Source of the DNA: CAWDCV01 sp963728125
GTDB taxonomy: Bacteria > Actinomycetota > Actinomycetes > CAWDCV01
Assembly (NCBI GenBank): GCA_963728125.1
Contig: CAVSIZ010000019.1
Location: 495,931-559,930, forward strand
Direction: 5' to 3'
Length of the DNA: 64,000 nucleotides
Under the pieces are notes generated by a model, which saw only the letters and a program-made list of their open reading frames with translations, did not search any database and was not told the origin of the DNA. Each line of letters begins with the position of its first letter. Within the stretch, counting starts at the first letter, position 1. Below are positions 26,473 through 34,217 of this stretch, piece by piece. The translations under genes were made by a program, and so were the position numbers.

Positions 26473-27336
26473 GTGCGGATCGCGACCTGGAACGTGAACT
26501 CGGTCAAGCAGCGTGTCCCGCGGTTGCTGCCGTGGCTGGACCAGCGGCAGCCCGACGTGGTCTGCCTGCAGGAGACCAAGCTGTCGGACGACGCGTTCAC
26601 GGCCCTGCTCGGTGCCGAGCTCGACGGTCGGGGATATGCGGTGGCCCTGTCCGGCGAGGTGCAATGGAATGGCGTCGCGATCCTGTCCCGCGCTGGTCTC
26701 GACGATGTCGAGCTTGGCTTCGCTGGTGCGCCCGGCTTCCCGCATCAGGAAGCGCGTGCGGTCTCCGCAACCTGCGCCGGGATCCGCATTCACTGCGTGT
26801 ACGCCCCGAATGGGCGGGTGCCCGACTCCGATCACTATCGCTACAAGCTCGCCTGGTTTGCGGCACTGCGCGAGAGCATTCGCGGCGGTCCCGATGCAGC
26901 GATGGTGCTGGGTGACATGAATATCGCCCCGACGGATGCGGACGTGTTCGATCCCGACGCCTACATCGGGCAGACCCACGTCACGCCGCCGGAGCGGGCC
27001 GCGCTCGCCGAGCTTCAGGAGGTCGGCCTGCACGACGTCGTCCGCGATCGCTGGCCGGACGAGCGCGTGTTCACGTATTGGGACTACCGAGCCGGGATGT
27101 TCCATCAGGACCTGGGCATGCGCATCGACCTGGTGTTGGCCTCGGCTGCGGTCGCCGACCGGGTGCGCGCGGCGTGGGTCGACCGGCATGCGCGCAAGGG
27201 CACGGGGCCGAGCGACCACGCGCCCGTCATCGTCGATCTGGATGAGGCGCCGGACGGCGACATCGGACCGGTCGTGCCACCGCCGTCCGCCCGCGCTCCG
27301 AAGCGCGGCGCGAAGAAGCTGCCACAGTCTCAGTGA
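26473..27336 (+). CDS. xth: Exodeoxyribonuclease III
   Basis: A 287-residue AP endonuclease/exonuclease III of the EEP fold. It begins MRIATWNVNSVKQR. The catalytic blocks are CLQETK (metal Glu), HCVYAPNGR (Tyr), VLGDMNIAPTD (Asp/Asn) and GPSDHAPV (terminal Asp-His). It repairs abasic sites and trims 3' ends. GTG at 26473 fits the family N-terminus exactly. The C-terminal tail is Pro/Arg/Lys-rich. It overlaps the end of the convergent IclR gene by seven bases and has no obvious tie to the sugar genes. Confidence 0.93.
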   Translation: MRIATWNVNSVKQRVPRLLPWLDQRQPDVVCLQETKLSDDAFTALLGAELDGRGYAVALSGEVQWNGVAILSRAGLDDVELGFAGAPGFPHQEARAVSATCAGIRIHCVYAPNGRVPDSDHYRYKLAWFAALRESIRGGPDAAMVLGDMNIAPTDADVFDPDAYIGQTHVTPPERAALAELQEVGLHDVVRDRWPDERVFTYWDYRAGMFHQDLGMRIDLVLASAAVADRVRAAWVDRHARKGTGPSDHAPVIVDLDEAPDGDIGPVVPPPSARAPKRGAKKLPQSQ

Positions 27337-28127
27337 CGAGGCACGCTGCGTGCGGTCGGGGCACCCAGGCCGCGCGACACCGCTCGGGCGGCGGCCCGAA
27401 CCGCGGGCTCCAGTGTCCGCGGGCTCGCGTCACCCGCGGGTACGACGATGGATAGCGCTGCGACGACCCGATCGCCAGGTCCGCGAATCGGCGCGGCTAC
27501 CGAGACAACGGGTGCGGGCGTGCGCCGATTCATGATCGCGACACCCGTGCGCCGTACCTCCGCCAGCACTCGCCGCAGGGTTACGGCGTCCGGTGCCGGA
27601 TCGGCGGGCCCACCGGTGGCGCCTCCGTGCAGCATGCGCTCCTGCAGATCGACCGGCGCGAAGGCCAGCAGGACACGTCCGACACCCGTGATGGGCAACG
27701 GGAGCCGACCGCCAACGCGGTACTCCACGGGTACCGCGCCGCGCCCAGACAGTCGCTCCACGAGCAGCGCATGATCGCCGTCCAGGACGGCGAGGAGGAC
27801 GTGCTGCCGCGTGGCGTCGTGCAGATCCTCGAGGTAGGGCATGGCCACCTGGCGCAGGCCGTGCGCGCGTGGTGCGAGCGACGCGACTTCCCACAGCCGA
27901 AGACCGACGACATAGCCACCGTCGCCGTCTCGTTCGAGAGCGCCCCAGTGGACCAGCCGCTGTGCCAGCCGCCGAGCCGTGCTCAGCGGAACGCCGCCGC
28001 GGCGACTGAGATCCGACAGCGTGAGCCGGGGATGGCCGGCATCGAACGCCGCCAGCAACCCCAGCGCTCGATCCACCACGGGATCGCCATGCGGCGGACG
28101 CTTGCCGCGTAGCCCAGCTGCGGCCAT
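27330..28127 (-). CDS. IclR-family transcriptional regulator
   Basis: A 265-residue regulator. The N-terminal winged helix includes LTLSDLSRRGGVPLSTARRL (residues about 36-55). The effector domain follows, with RVGGRLPLPITGVGRVLLA and the SVAAPIRGPGDRVVAALSI block typical of IclR. It is divergent from the quercetinase/dioxygenase operon, and two palindromes lie between them. IclR proteins commonly control aromatic ring-cleavage operons, so it probably regulates the genes from 28229 to 34137. The inducer is unknown, perhaps an aromatic intermediate. Confidence 0.9.
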   Translation of the reverse strand: MAAAGLRGKRPPHGDPVVDRALGLLAAFDAGHPRLTLSDLSRRGGVPLSTARRLAQRLVHWGALERDGDGGYVVGLRLWEVASLAPRAHGLRQVAMPYLEDLHDATRQHVLLAVLDGDHALLVERLSGRGAVPVEYRVGGRLPLPITGVGRVLLAFAPVDLQERMLHGGATGGPADPAPDAVTLRRVLAEVRRTGVAIMNRRTPAPVVSVAAPIRGPGDRVVAALSIVVPAGDASPRTLEPAVRAAARAVSRGLGAPTARSVPRH

Positions 28128-28145
28128 GCCGCTGAATTTAGCGGC
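28128..28145. promoter_or_regulatory. Palindrome in IclR-quercetinase intergenic region, site 1
   Basis: GCCGCT, GAATTT, AGCGGC: an inverted repeat with 6-bp arms directly upstream of the IclR start, suitable for autoregulation by a dimeric regulator. Confidence 0.5.
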
Positions 28146-28149
28146 CTTC

Positions 28150-28164
28150 TGCCATTGAATGGCA
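28150..28164. promoter_or_regulatory. Palindrome in IclR-quercetinase intergenic region, site 2 (probable IclR operator)
   Basis: TGCCATT-G-AATGGCA, a perfect inverted repeat with 7-bp arms, 65 bases before the cupin gene. Its form and place fit an IclR-type operator controlling the divergent aromatic operon. Confidence 0.55.
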
Positions 28165-28228
28165 CCACGCTGGGGAAGGCTTCCCCCTGGTGATCGACTC
28201 TGGTGCCGGCCCGACCGAGGAGTGATCG

Positions 28229-28783
28229 ATGAGTTTCGAGTACCTGCTCGACGCCAGCGGGAAGCCGTCGTGGCAAGGCATCCTGCCGGGCGCTCCCGAG
28301 CCGTACTTCTTGCGGCGCGGGGAGGGTGAGCACGCGATGCTCTTCACCGACCTCTTCACCGTGCTCCTGTCCGGTGATGAAACGGAGGGCCAGTTCGGCG
28401 TCATCACCGCCGAGTGTCCGACGGGTGACGTCATCCCGGCGCATCTGCACAACTCCACGAACGAGACGTTCTTCGTACTCGAAGGCAAGGTGCGGGTCTT
28501 CGTGGAAGACCGTGAGGGCACCAAGACATCGCAGCTGCTCGAACCTGGCGACTTCGGGTACGTGCCGGCGGGCCGTCCGCACGCCTACCGCGTGGAGGAA
28601 GCCGGCCGGATGCTCGGCGTGGTGAGCGGTGGATTCGAACGGTTCTTCCAGGAGATGGGCACCGTCACCGACCACAACACTCGAGAACAGCCACCGTTCA
28701 TCCCGGAGTTTCCGCGTATGCAGGCCGCTGCGCGATCGCACGACATGCAGTTCCTTCCGGGCTTCAGCTGGCCCGACGCATGA
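28229..28783 (+). CDS. Cupin dioxygenase, quercetin 2,3-dioxygenase type
   Basis: A 184-residue single-cupin protein. The metal site is complete: His72, His74 and Glu79 in PAHLHNSTNET, and His118 in GRPHAY. The opening YFLRRGEGEHAMLFTDLFTVLLSG and the overall length match bacterial quercetinases of the QueD kind. Such enzymes cleave the flavonol C ring with O2, releasing CO and a phenolic ester (depside). The gene leads an operon with an esterase, an intradiol dioxygenase and a monooxygenase, and its stop overlaps the esterase start (ATGA). ATG at 28229 follows GGAG. Action on quercetin or a related flavonol is a strong inference. Confidence 0.87.
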   Translation: MSFEYLLDASGKPSWQGILPGAPEPYFLRRGEGEHAMLFTDLFTVLLSGDETEGQFGVITAECPTGDVIPAHLHNSTNETFFVLEGKVRVFVEDREGTKTSQLLEPGDFGYVPAGRPHAYRVEEAGRMLGVVSGGFERFFQEMGTVTDHNTREQPPFIPEFPRMQAAARSHDMQFLPGFSWPDA

Positions 28784-29604
28784 GGGTGCGCTCCGGGCTG
28801 CCGTACGCGACGGTTCCCGGGGTCCGCCCGCTCGAACTCGACCTTTACCTGCCCACCTCAACGGCTCCCGCGCCGGTCGTCATGTTCCTTCACGGCGGTG
28901 GCTGGCGGGTGGGGAGCCGGCACTCGGCGGGGCCAGCATTTGTCGGCTCGGCGCCATTCGAGCAGGTGGCGGCCGCCGGAATCGCGGTCGCGAGCGTCGA
29001 CTACCGGCTCTCCGGCGAGGCGGTGTGGCCCGCACAGTTGCACGACGTCAAGGCTGCGGTTCGCTGGCTACGTCTACGCAGCGACGACCTCGCTCTCGAC
29101 CCGGACCGGATCGCGGCGTGGGGCGAATCAGCGGGCGGCCACCTGGCGGCGCTGCTCGGACTCACCGCTGACCGGCCGGACCTCGAGGGCGACATCGGCA
29201 GCGCCGGGCCGTCGAGCCGGGTCACGGCCGTCGCTGCGTGGTACGCGCCGAGCGACATCGGTGCTGTCGCCACCGATCTCGGTGCCGACTCGACGGATCC
29301 ATCCAGTCGGGAGGCGCAGCTGCTCGGCGCACCGGTAGCCAGCGTGCCCGACCTAGCAGCGCAGGCCAGCCCGGTCTCGTACGCCTCGGCTGCAGCTGCG
29401 CCGTTCCTCCTGCTCCATGGCGCCGCCGACCGGTTCGTCCCGTGCGTGCAGAGCGAACGGCTCTCTGTCGCGCTGCGCAGCGCCGGAGCCGACGTCGAGC
29501 TCATCACCTACGAGGGCGCCGACCACATGTGGCGCGGCGCTCCGGACGCGGCGGAGGACGCCCTCAACCGCACGATCGCCTTTCTTCTCGAGGAGTTCAC
29601 GTGA
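28780..29604 (+). CDS. Alpha/beta hydrolase (esterase), likely for the flavonol depside
   Basis: A 274-residue serine esterase of the BD-FAE/HSL-like kind. The oxyanion HGGGW is at residues 38-42 and the nucleophile is Ser117 in WGESAGG. Asp near 217 (HGAADRFVP) and His near 247 (EGADHMW) complete the triad. The ATG overlaps the quercetinase stop, so the two are translationally coupled. Quercetinase yields an ester of a benzoic acid with phloroglucinol carboxylic acid, and an esterase directly behind it would be the next step. That assignment is inference. Release of acyl groups from acylated glycosides is the alternative. Confidence 0.85.
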   Translation: MRVRSGLPYATVPGVRPLELDLYLPTSTAPAPVVMFLHGGGWRVGSRHSAGPAFVGSAPFEQVAAAGIAVASVDYRLSGEAVWPAQLHDVKAAVRWLRLRSDDLALDPDRIAAWGESAGGHLAALLGLTADRPDLEGDIGSAGPSSRVTAVAAWYAPSDIGAVATDLGADSTDPSSREAQLLGAPVASVPDLAAQASPVSYASAAAAPFLLLHGAADRFVPCVQSERLSVALRSAGADVELITYEGADHMWRGAPDAAEDALNRTIAFLLEEFT

Positions 29605-30492
29605 CCACAGCAGACTCCCTCACCGCTGAGCGGCTCGACACTCTGCTCGATGCTGTCCTCGGGCAGGTTCAGAGCACCGATCCGCGCCTGAACGAGCTCA
29701 TGGGTTCGCTGATCCGCCACGCGCACGCCTTCGTACGGGAGACCCGCCCCACCGAAACCGAGTGGATGCTGGCCATCGACTTTCTCGTCCGCACGGGTCA
29801 GACGTGCACGCCGCAGCGCAACGAATTCATCCTGCTGTCGGACATGCTCGGCCTGACGTCGGCTGTGGACGACGTCAACCACGCTGGCCCGGCCAACGCG
29901 ACGCCGTCGTCCGTCGAGGGTCCCTTCCACGCTCCCGCTCCACCGCGCGAGAACGGCGCCTGGGTCTCGACCGGGCCGGAACGGCAGCGCGGGCAGGCCA
30001 TGGTCGTCCGCGGCCGCGTCACCGACACCGACGGCACACCGATCGAGGGTGCGACCGTCGACATCTGGCAGGCCGACGATGCCGGCCACTACGACAGCCA
30101 GGATCCCGCCCAGGAGCTCGGAAATCTGCGCGGGCTCTTCACCACCGACGCGGACGGCGCGTACTGGTTCCGCAGCATCGTCCCGGCGAGCTACCCGGTG
30201 CCAACGGACGGCCCGGTGGGTGGGCTGCTGCGCGCGCTCGGCCGGCACCCAATGCGTCCAGCGCACATTCACTACCGCGTCGAGGCGCCCGGGCACCGGC
30301 CGGTGACGACGCACGTCTTCATCGCCGGCGATGAATACCTCGACTCCGATGCGGCGTTCGCCGTCAAGGAGGAGCTCATCGTCGATCCGGTGCTCGACGA
30401 CGACCCAGATCATGCCGCTGACGTTCGGCGTCGAAGCACCCTTCGCCGACTTCGTCTTCGACGTACGGCTGGTACGGCTGGTACGGCGGTGA
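29601..30492 (+). pseudogene. Intradiol ring-cleavage dioxygenase (hydroxyquinol/catechol 1,2-dioxygenase type), late frameshift
   Basis: An aromatic dioxygenase with all four iron ligands in place: Tyr164 (GHYDSQ), Tyr198 (ASYPVP), His222 and His224 (RPAHIHY). The N-terminal helical domain (residues about 1-105) is of the catechol/hydroxyquinol type. The frame shifts near base 30411, 27 codons before the end: the expected tail PLTFGVEAPFADFVFDVRL is read in another frame to TGA 30490-30492. One extra base explains it. Unrepaired, translation would run on in frame into the FAH gene. Activity might survive because the metal site is upstream of the lesion. It would convert a hydroxyquinol-type diphenol to a maleylacetate-type acid. 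Confidence 0.82.
30463..30489 (+). repeat. Three tandem 9-bp repeats at the end of the dioxygenase gene
   Basis: GTACGGCTG twice (30463-30471, 30472-30480) then GTACGGCGG (30481-30489). The third copy ends on the G of the FAH start codon. In the correct dioxygenase frame they encode VRLVRLVRR. They are a likely slippage product. Confidence 0.7.
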
Positions 30493-31322
30493 GGCTGGTC
30501 GGCGTTCGATCTGGCCGCCGCGTCGACGTGGCTGTCCAGCTCGACGATCGCGTCACCCCGATCGCCGAGGTCGGTGACTTCTATGCCGACCTGGAGCACT
30601 GGATCCCGGTGGCCCGAAAGGCGACAGTAGGGGAGCAGCCGGTCGGCAGCGTCGAGCTCGCTCCGCCGGTACCGCCGTCCGCACGCGTCATCTGCATCGG
30701 TCTCAATTACCGCGCGCATGCCGCCGAGGGCGGCTTCACCCCTCCCGACCATCCGACGGTGTTCGGCCGCTGGGTCGCGTCGTTGACCGTCGACGGCACT
30801 CCTGCTCCGGTACCGGCGAACGAACCGGGGCTGGATTGGGAGGGTGAGGTCGCCGCGATCGTGGGGCGCCAGCTCACCGATGTCGACGAGGCGACCGCAC
30901 GTGCCGGCGTCCTCGGCTATGCAGCATTCAACGATCTCACCGCGCGTACGGCACAGAAGCTCACTGCGCAATGGACCCTGGGCAAGAACGCCGACCGCAG
31001 CGGCCCGATCGGTCCGATCGTCACGGCCGACGAGGTTGGTGACCTTGCGGACGGGTTGCGCGTGCAGACTCGCGTCAACGGCGAGATCGTTCAGGACGGC
31101 ACCACTCGCGACATGATCTTTGGTGTCGGCGATCTGCTATCCCGCATCAGCCGGACCTTCACGCTCAACCCCGGCGATGTGATCGCCACCGGCACGCCTG
31201 ATGGCGTCGGATACGTGCGGACGCCGCCGTGGCTGCTGCACCCCGGCGACGTGGTCGAGGTCGAGGTCGATCGACTGGGCGTCGTCCGAACGCCGATCGT
31301 GGGCGCCGAGGACCGCCCGTGA
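30489..31322 (+). CDS. Fumarylacetoacetate hydrolase family protein
   Basis: A 277-residue FAH-family enzyme. An N-terminal cap (residues about 1-60) leads to the core: CIGLNYRAHAAEGG near residue 73, the acidic metal site DWEGEVAAIVG near 120, and GDVIATGTPDGVGYVR near 230. The family hydrolyses or decarboxylates acyl-pyruvate type ring-fission products. GTG at 30489 overlaps the dioxygenase stop (GTGA), and its own stop overlaps the monooxygenase start. It likely acts on the product of the ring cleavage. The exact compound is unknown. Confidence 0.88.
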   Translation: MRLVGVRSGRRVDVAVQLDDRVTPIAEVGDFYADLEHWIPVARKATVGEQPVGSVELAPPVPPSARVICIGLNYRAHAAEGGFTPPDHPTVFGRWVASLTVDGTPAPVPANEPGLDWEGEVAAIVGRQLTDVDEATARAGVLGYAAFNDLTARTAQKLTAQWTLGKNADRSGPIGPIVTADEVGDLADGLRVQTRVNGEIVQDGTTRDMIFGVGDLLSRISRTFTLNPGDVIATGTPDGVGYVRTPPWLLHPGDVVEVEVDRLGVVRTPIVGAEDRP

Positions 31323-32932
31323 GTGACGTACCCGTTCTCATCGTCGGCGGCGGGCCGAGCGGCCTCGCCGCTGCGATCGAGCTCGGCCGCAGGGGAATCG
31401 AGGTGTGCGTCGTCGAGCCGCGCACGATGCTCGACCCGCTGCGAGCCAGGGCCAAGACCACCAGCGTGCGGACGATGGAGCACCTCCGCCGGTGGGGGAT
31501 CGCCGACCGGTTGCGCGAGGCGGCGCCGCTGCCGGTGGCGTACGCCCAGGACGTGGTGTTCTGCACGCACTTGCTGGGGCACGAAATCACCCGCTTCCCG
31601 GCAGCGTTCGGTCTCACCGTCGAGCGGCGCGACGAGTACGCCGAGTCGGGCCAGCAGGCGCCGCAGCCTGTCGTCGAGCAGGTGCTGAGGGATGCGGCGG
31701 CAGCTTTACCTACCGTGACTCTCCTCCTGGGGTCGCGCGTCACCCGAGTGGTGGACGGTCCCGATGAAGCACGAGCCGAGGTGCAGCACCCGACCGGCGA
31801 CGTACAGGAGATCGTCGCGGACTGGCTGCTCGGCTGCGACGGCAGTGGCGGGGTTACGCGCAGGGCGATTGGTGGGCGGTACGAGGGTTTATCGGGGGTG
31901 TTGCCGAACGTCAGCGTCACATTCCGAGCGCCCGAACTGGACCGGCAAACGCTGTGCGGGCACGGGATCCACTACTGGGTGATCGGCGCCGAGCACGGCG
32001 GCCTGATGGGCCGGCTCGACCTCGACGGCATCTGGTGGGCGATCGTTCAGGGCGTCGACGCCATCGCCGAGGACGTCGATGCTGCCGCTCTGGTGCGCTC
32101 GGTGGTCGGTGCCGATATCGATGTGGAGGTGCTGGCGATCGATCCCTGGTCGGCGCGCATGCTCTTGGTCGACCACTACCGCGGGCAGCGCACGTTCCTC
32201 GTGGGCGATGCTGCACACCTGAACCCGCCTTGGGGTGGCCACGGCTTCAACACCTGCGTCGGTGACGCCGTCAACATCGGCTGGAAGCTTGCTGCGGTAC
32301 TGCAGGGGTGGGCGCCACCGTCGCTGCTCGACACCTACGAGATCGAGCGACGCCCGGTCGCCGAGCGCACGATGGCTGCAGCCGCGAACCAGGAAGCGTT
32401 TCTCGCGCCGTCCTTCGCCACCGCCGACCTCGATGCAGACGACGACACGGGCAAACAGCTGCGCGCTGAGCTCGCCCGTCGCCTCGAGGTCAAGCACAGC
32501 GAGTTTCACAGCCTTGGCCTCGTGCTCGGCTACGACTACCGCGACTCATCTGTCGTCGTCCAGGACGGCCAACTGCTGCCAGAACCAAAGCTGGACACCT
32601 TCGTCCCGTCGGCACATCCGGGCGCGCGGTTACCGCACGCGTGGCTGCCCGACGGCACCTCGATCTACGACCACTTGAGTGATGGGTTCACTGTGCTGCG
32701 CCTGTCCCCTGAGGGCGATGCGAAGCCCCTGCTCGACGCTGCACAGCGTCGATCAGTGCCGTTGACACTGCTAGATCTGTCGTCCACGCCGCAGCTTCGG
32801 CAGTCGTACGGCTCGGATCTGCTCCTGATCCGACCCGATCAACACATCACGTGGCGAGGATCGAGGACCGAGGACCCAGATGCCCTCGTGACCCGAGTCA
32901 TCGCCTCGCGTCCCACCGAGGAAGAGCGATGA
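31319..32932 (+). CDS. FAD-dependent aromatic monooxygenase (PheA/TfdB family)
   Basis: A 537-residue class A flavoprotein hydroxylase. The FAD-binding GGGPSGLAAAIELGRRG starts near residue 9. GCDGSGGVTRR lies near 175, and the second FAD motif GDAAHLNPPWGGHGFNTCVGD lies near 296. A thioredoxin-like C-terminal domain (about 395-537) is present, as in phenol hydroxylases. It would use NAD(P)H and O2 to hydroxylate a phenolic ring before intradiol cleavage. GTG at 31319 overlaps the FAH stop, and the stop overlaps the GH1 start. Substrate such as a phloroglucinol or resorcinol derivative is inference. Confidence 0.9.
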   Translation: MSDVPVLIVGGGPSGLAAAIELGRRGIEVCVVEPRTMLDPLRARAKTTSVRTMEHLRRWGIADRLREAAPLPVAYAQDVVFCTHLLGHEITRFPAAFGLTVERRDEYAESGQQAPQPVVEQVLRDAAAALPTVTLLLGSRVTRVVDGPDEARAEVQHPTGDVQEIVADWLLGCDGSGGVTRRAIGGRYEGLSGVLPNVSVTFRAPELDRQTLCGHGIHYWVIGAEHGGLMGRLDLDGIWWAIVQGVDAIAEDVDAAALVRSVVGADIDVEVLAIDPWSARMLLVDHYRGQRTFLVGDAAHLNPPWGGHGFNTCVGDAVNIGWKLAAVLQGWAPPSLLDTYEIERRPVAERTMAAAANQEAFLAPSFATADLDADDDTGKQLRAELARRLEVKHSEFHSLGLVLGYDYRDSSVVVQDGQLLPEPKLDTFVPSAHPGARLPHAWLPDGTSIYDHLSDGFTVLRLSPEGDAKPLLDAAQRRSVPLTLLDLSSTPQLRQSYGSDLLLIRPDQHITWRGSRTEDPDALVTRVIASRPTEEER

Positions 32933-34137
32933 CACAACGAGCATTCCCGCCGGGCTTTCTCTGGGGCGTCGCTAGTGCCGGTCACCAGAACGAGGGCGAC
33001 AACATCACGAGCGACACCTGGTTCGCCGAGCACGTGACTCCGACGGTGTTCCGCGAGCCGTCGGGGAAGGCATGCAACGGGTACGAGCTGTGGCGCGAGG
33101 ACGTCGACCTCGTCGCGGACATGGGGTTGAACGCCTATCGGTTCTCGGTCGAGTGGGCGCGGGTCGAGCCGGTGGAGGGCGAGTTCGCCGAGGACGCCCT
33201 CGACCACTACGAGGCGATCGTGGACCGGTGCCTCGAGCGCGGCCTTGCGCCTGTCGTCACGTTCAACCACTTCACGGCGCCGCACTGGTTCGCCATGCGC
33301 GGCGGGTGGCTCGACGGCGATGCACCATCGCGATTCGCGAGATACTGCGACCGCGTCATGGCCCGCTTCGGCGATCGCATCGCGTACGCCGTCACGCTGA
33401 ACGAGCCGAACCTTGCGCGGTTGCTCACCTGGATCGGCTTCCCTGACGTTGTCCGAGAGCTCGAACGCGCGACGCTCGCTGCTGCGAGCGAAGCTGCAGG
33501 TGTCGACCGCTACCGCCTCGCGAACGTGATGCTGCCCGAGGAAATGGATGCGATGGCCGACGGCATGACCGCCGGACACCTCGCAGGCAAGGAGGCGATC
33601 AAGCGTCGGCGACCCGATCTGCCGGTCGGTCTGAGCATCGCCGTCGTCGATGACGTAGTCGTCGGCGATGACACATCGGTTCGCGACCGCAAGCGAGCCG
33701 AGGTCTACGAACGCTGGCTGCACCTTGCCCTGCCCCCACCGTCGGATGCGGCCGTCAACCAGATGGGGTCAGGCGTCGAGCCGCTCTCGCTCGCCGGCGC
33801 CGTCCAGTACGCATATGAGACTGCCCGCGTCCCCGTTCTTGTGACCGAGCACGGCATGGGTACGGACGACGACTCCCTGCGGGCCGGCTTCATCGAGCCG
33901 TCGCTCGCCGGCCTGCTCGACGTGATCGACGCCGGCGTTCCCGTGCTCGGCTACTTGCACTGGACGCTGATGGACAACTTCGAGTGGATCTTCGGGTACG
34001 GCCACCAGCTCGGCCTGCACAGCGTCGACCGCGACACCTTCGTGCGTACGCCGAAACCGAGCGCTCACATCTACGCGGCCATCGCCCGCGCCCACGGCGT
34101 TTCCGCTCCGACAATGGATGCGGATTCGGCGACATAG
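32929..34137 (+). CDS. Glycoside hydrolase family 1 beta-glucosidase-like, slightly short
   Basis: A 402-residue GH1 protein. The acid/base Glu is in VTLNEPN near residue 164 and the nucleophile Glu is in VTEHGMG near 307. LHWTLMDNFEWIFGYGHQLGL marks the aglycone side. The length is below the usual 420-460. Between YERWLHLA and PPPSDAAVNQMG the segment that in relatives carries an NY motif seems missing, about 20-25 residues in frame near base 33725. Activity is therefore uncertain. ATG at 32929 overlaps the monooxygenase stop. It ends the aromatic operon and would remove glucose from flavonoid glucosides in the cytoplasm. No signal peptide is seen. Confidence 0.85.
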   Translation: MTQRAFPPGFLWGVASAGHQNEGDNITSDTWFAEHVTPTVFREPSGKACNGYELWREDVDLVADMGLNAYRFSVEWARVEPVEGEFAEDALDHYEAIVDRCLERGLAPVVTFNHFTAPHWFAMRGGWLDGDAPSRFARYCDRVMARFGDRIAYAVTLNEPNLARLLTWIGFPDVVRELERATLAAASEAAGVDRYRLANVMLPEEMDAMADGMTAGHLAGKEAIKRRRPDLPVGLSIAVVDDVVVGDDTSVRDRKRAEVYERWLHLALPPPSDAAVNQMGSGVEPLSLAGAVQYAYETARVPVLVTEHGMGTDDDSLRAGFIEPSLAGLLDVIDAGVPVLGYLHWTLMDNFEWIFGYGHQLGLHSVDRDTFVRTPKPSAHIYAAIARAHGVSAPTMDADSAT

Positions 34138-34158
34138 CGACCGGAATCGCATCCGTTG
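34112..34158. terminator. Imperfect hairpin between convergent GH1 and alditol-oxidase-like genes
   Basis: The left arm CAATGGATGCGGATTCGG (34112-34129) and right arm CCGGAATCGCATCCGTTG (34141-34158) pair with one mismatch and two single-base bulges around an 11-base loop. The hairpin straddles the GH1 stop codon and has no T tract. It may end transcription from the left-hand operon. Its CGGATG core recalls the palindrome at 7843-7901. Confidence 0.5.
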
Positions 34159-34217
34159 ACGGCGGTGTTCGGCCGCGGTTCACGCCGCTCTGACGGCGAC
34201 CGCCCGCTGGATCTCCC

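Noticed and set aside
29238..31322. A dioxygenase-FAH fusion protein
   Set aside because: The open frame joins them only because of the indel near 30411. The natural dioxygenase tail ends at 30492 in another frame, and a GTGA overlap marks the FAH start at 30489.
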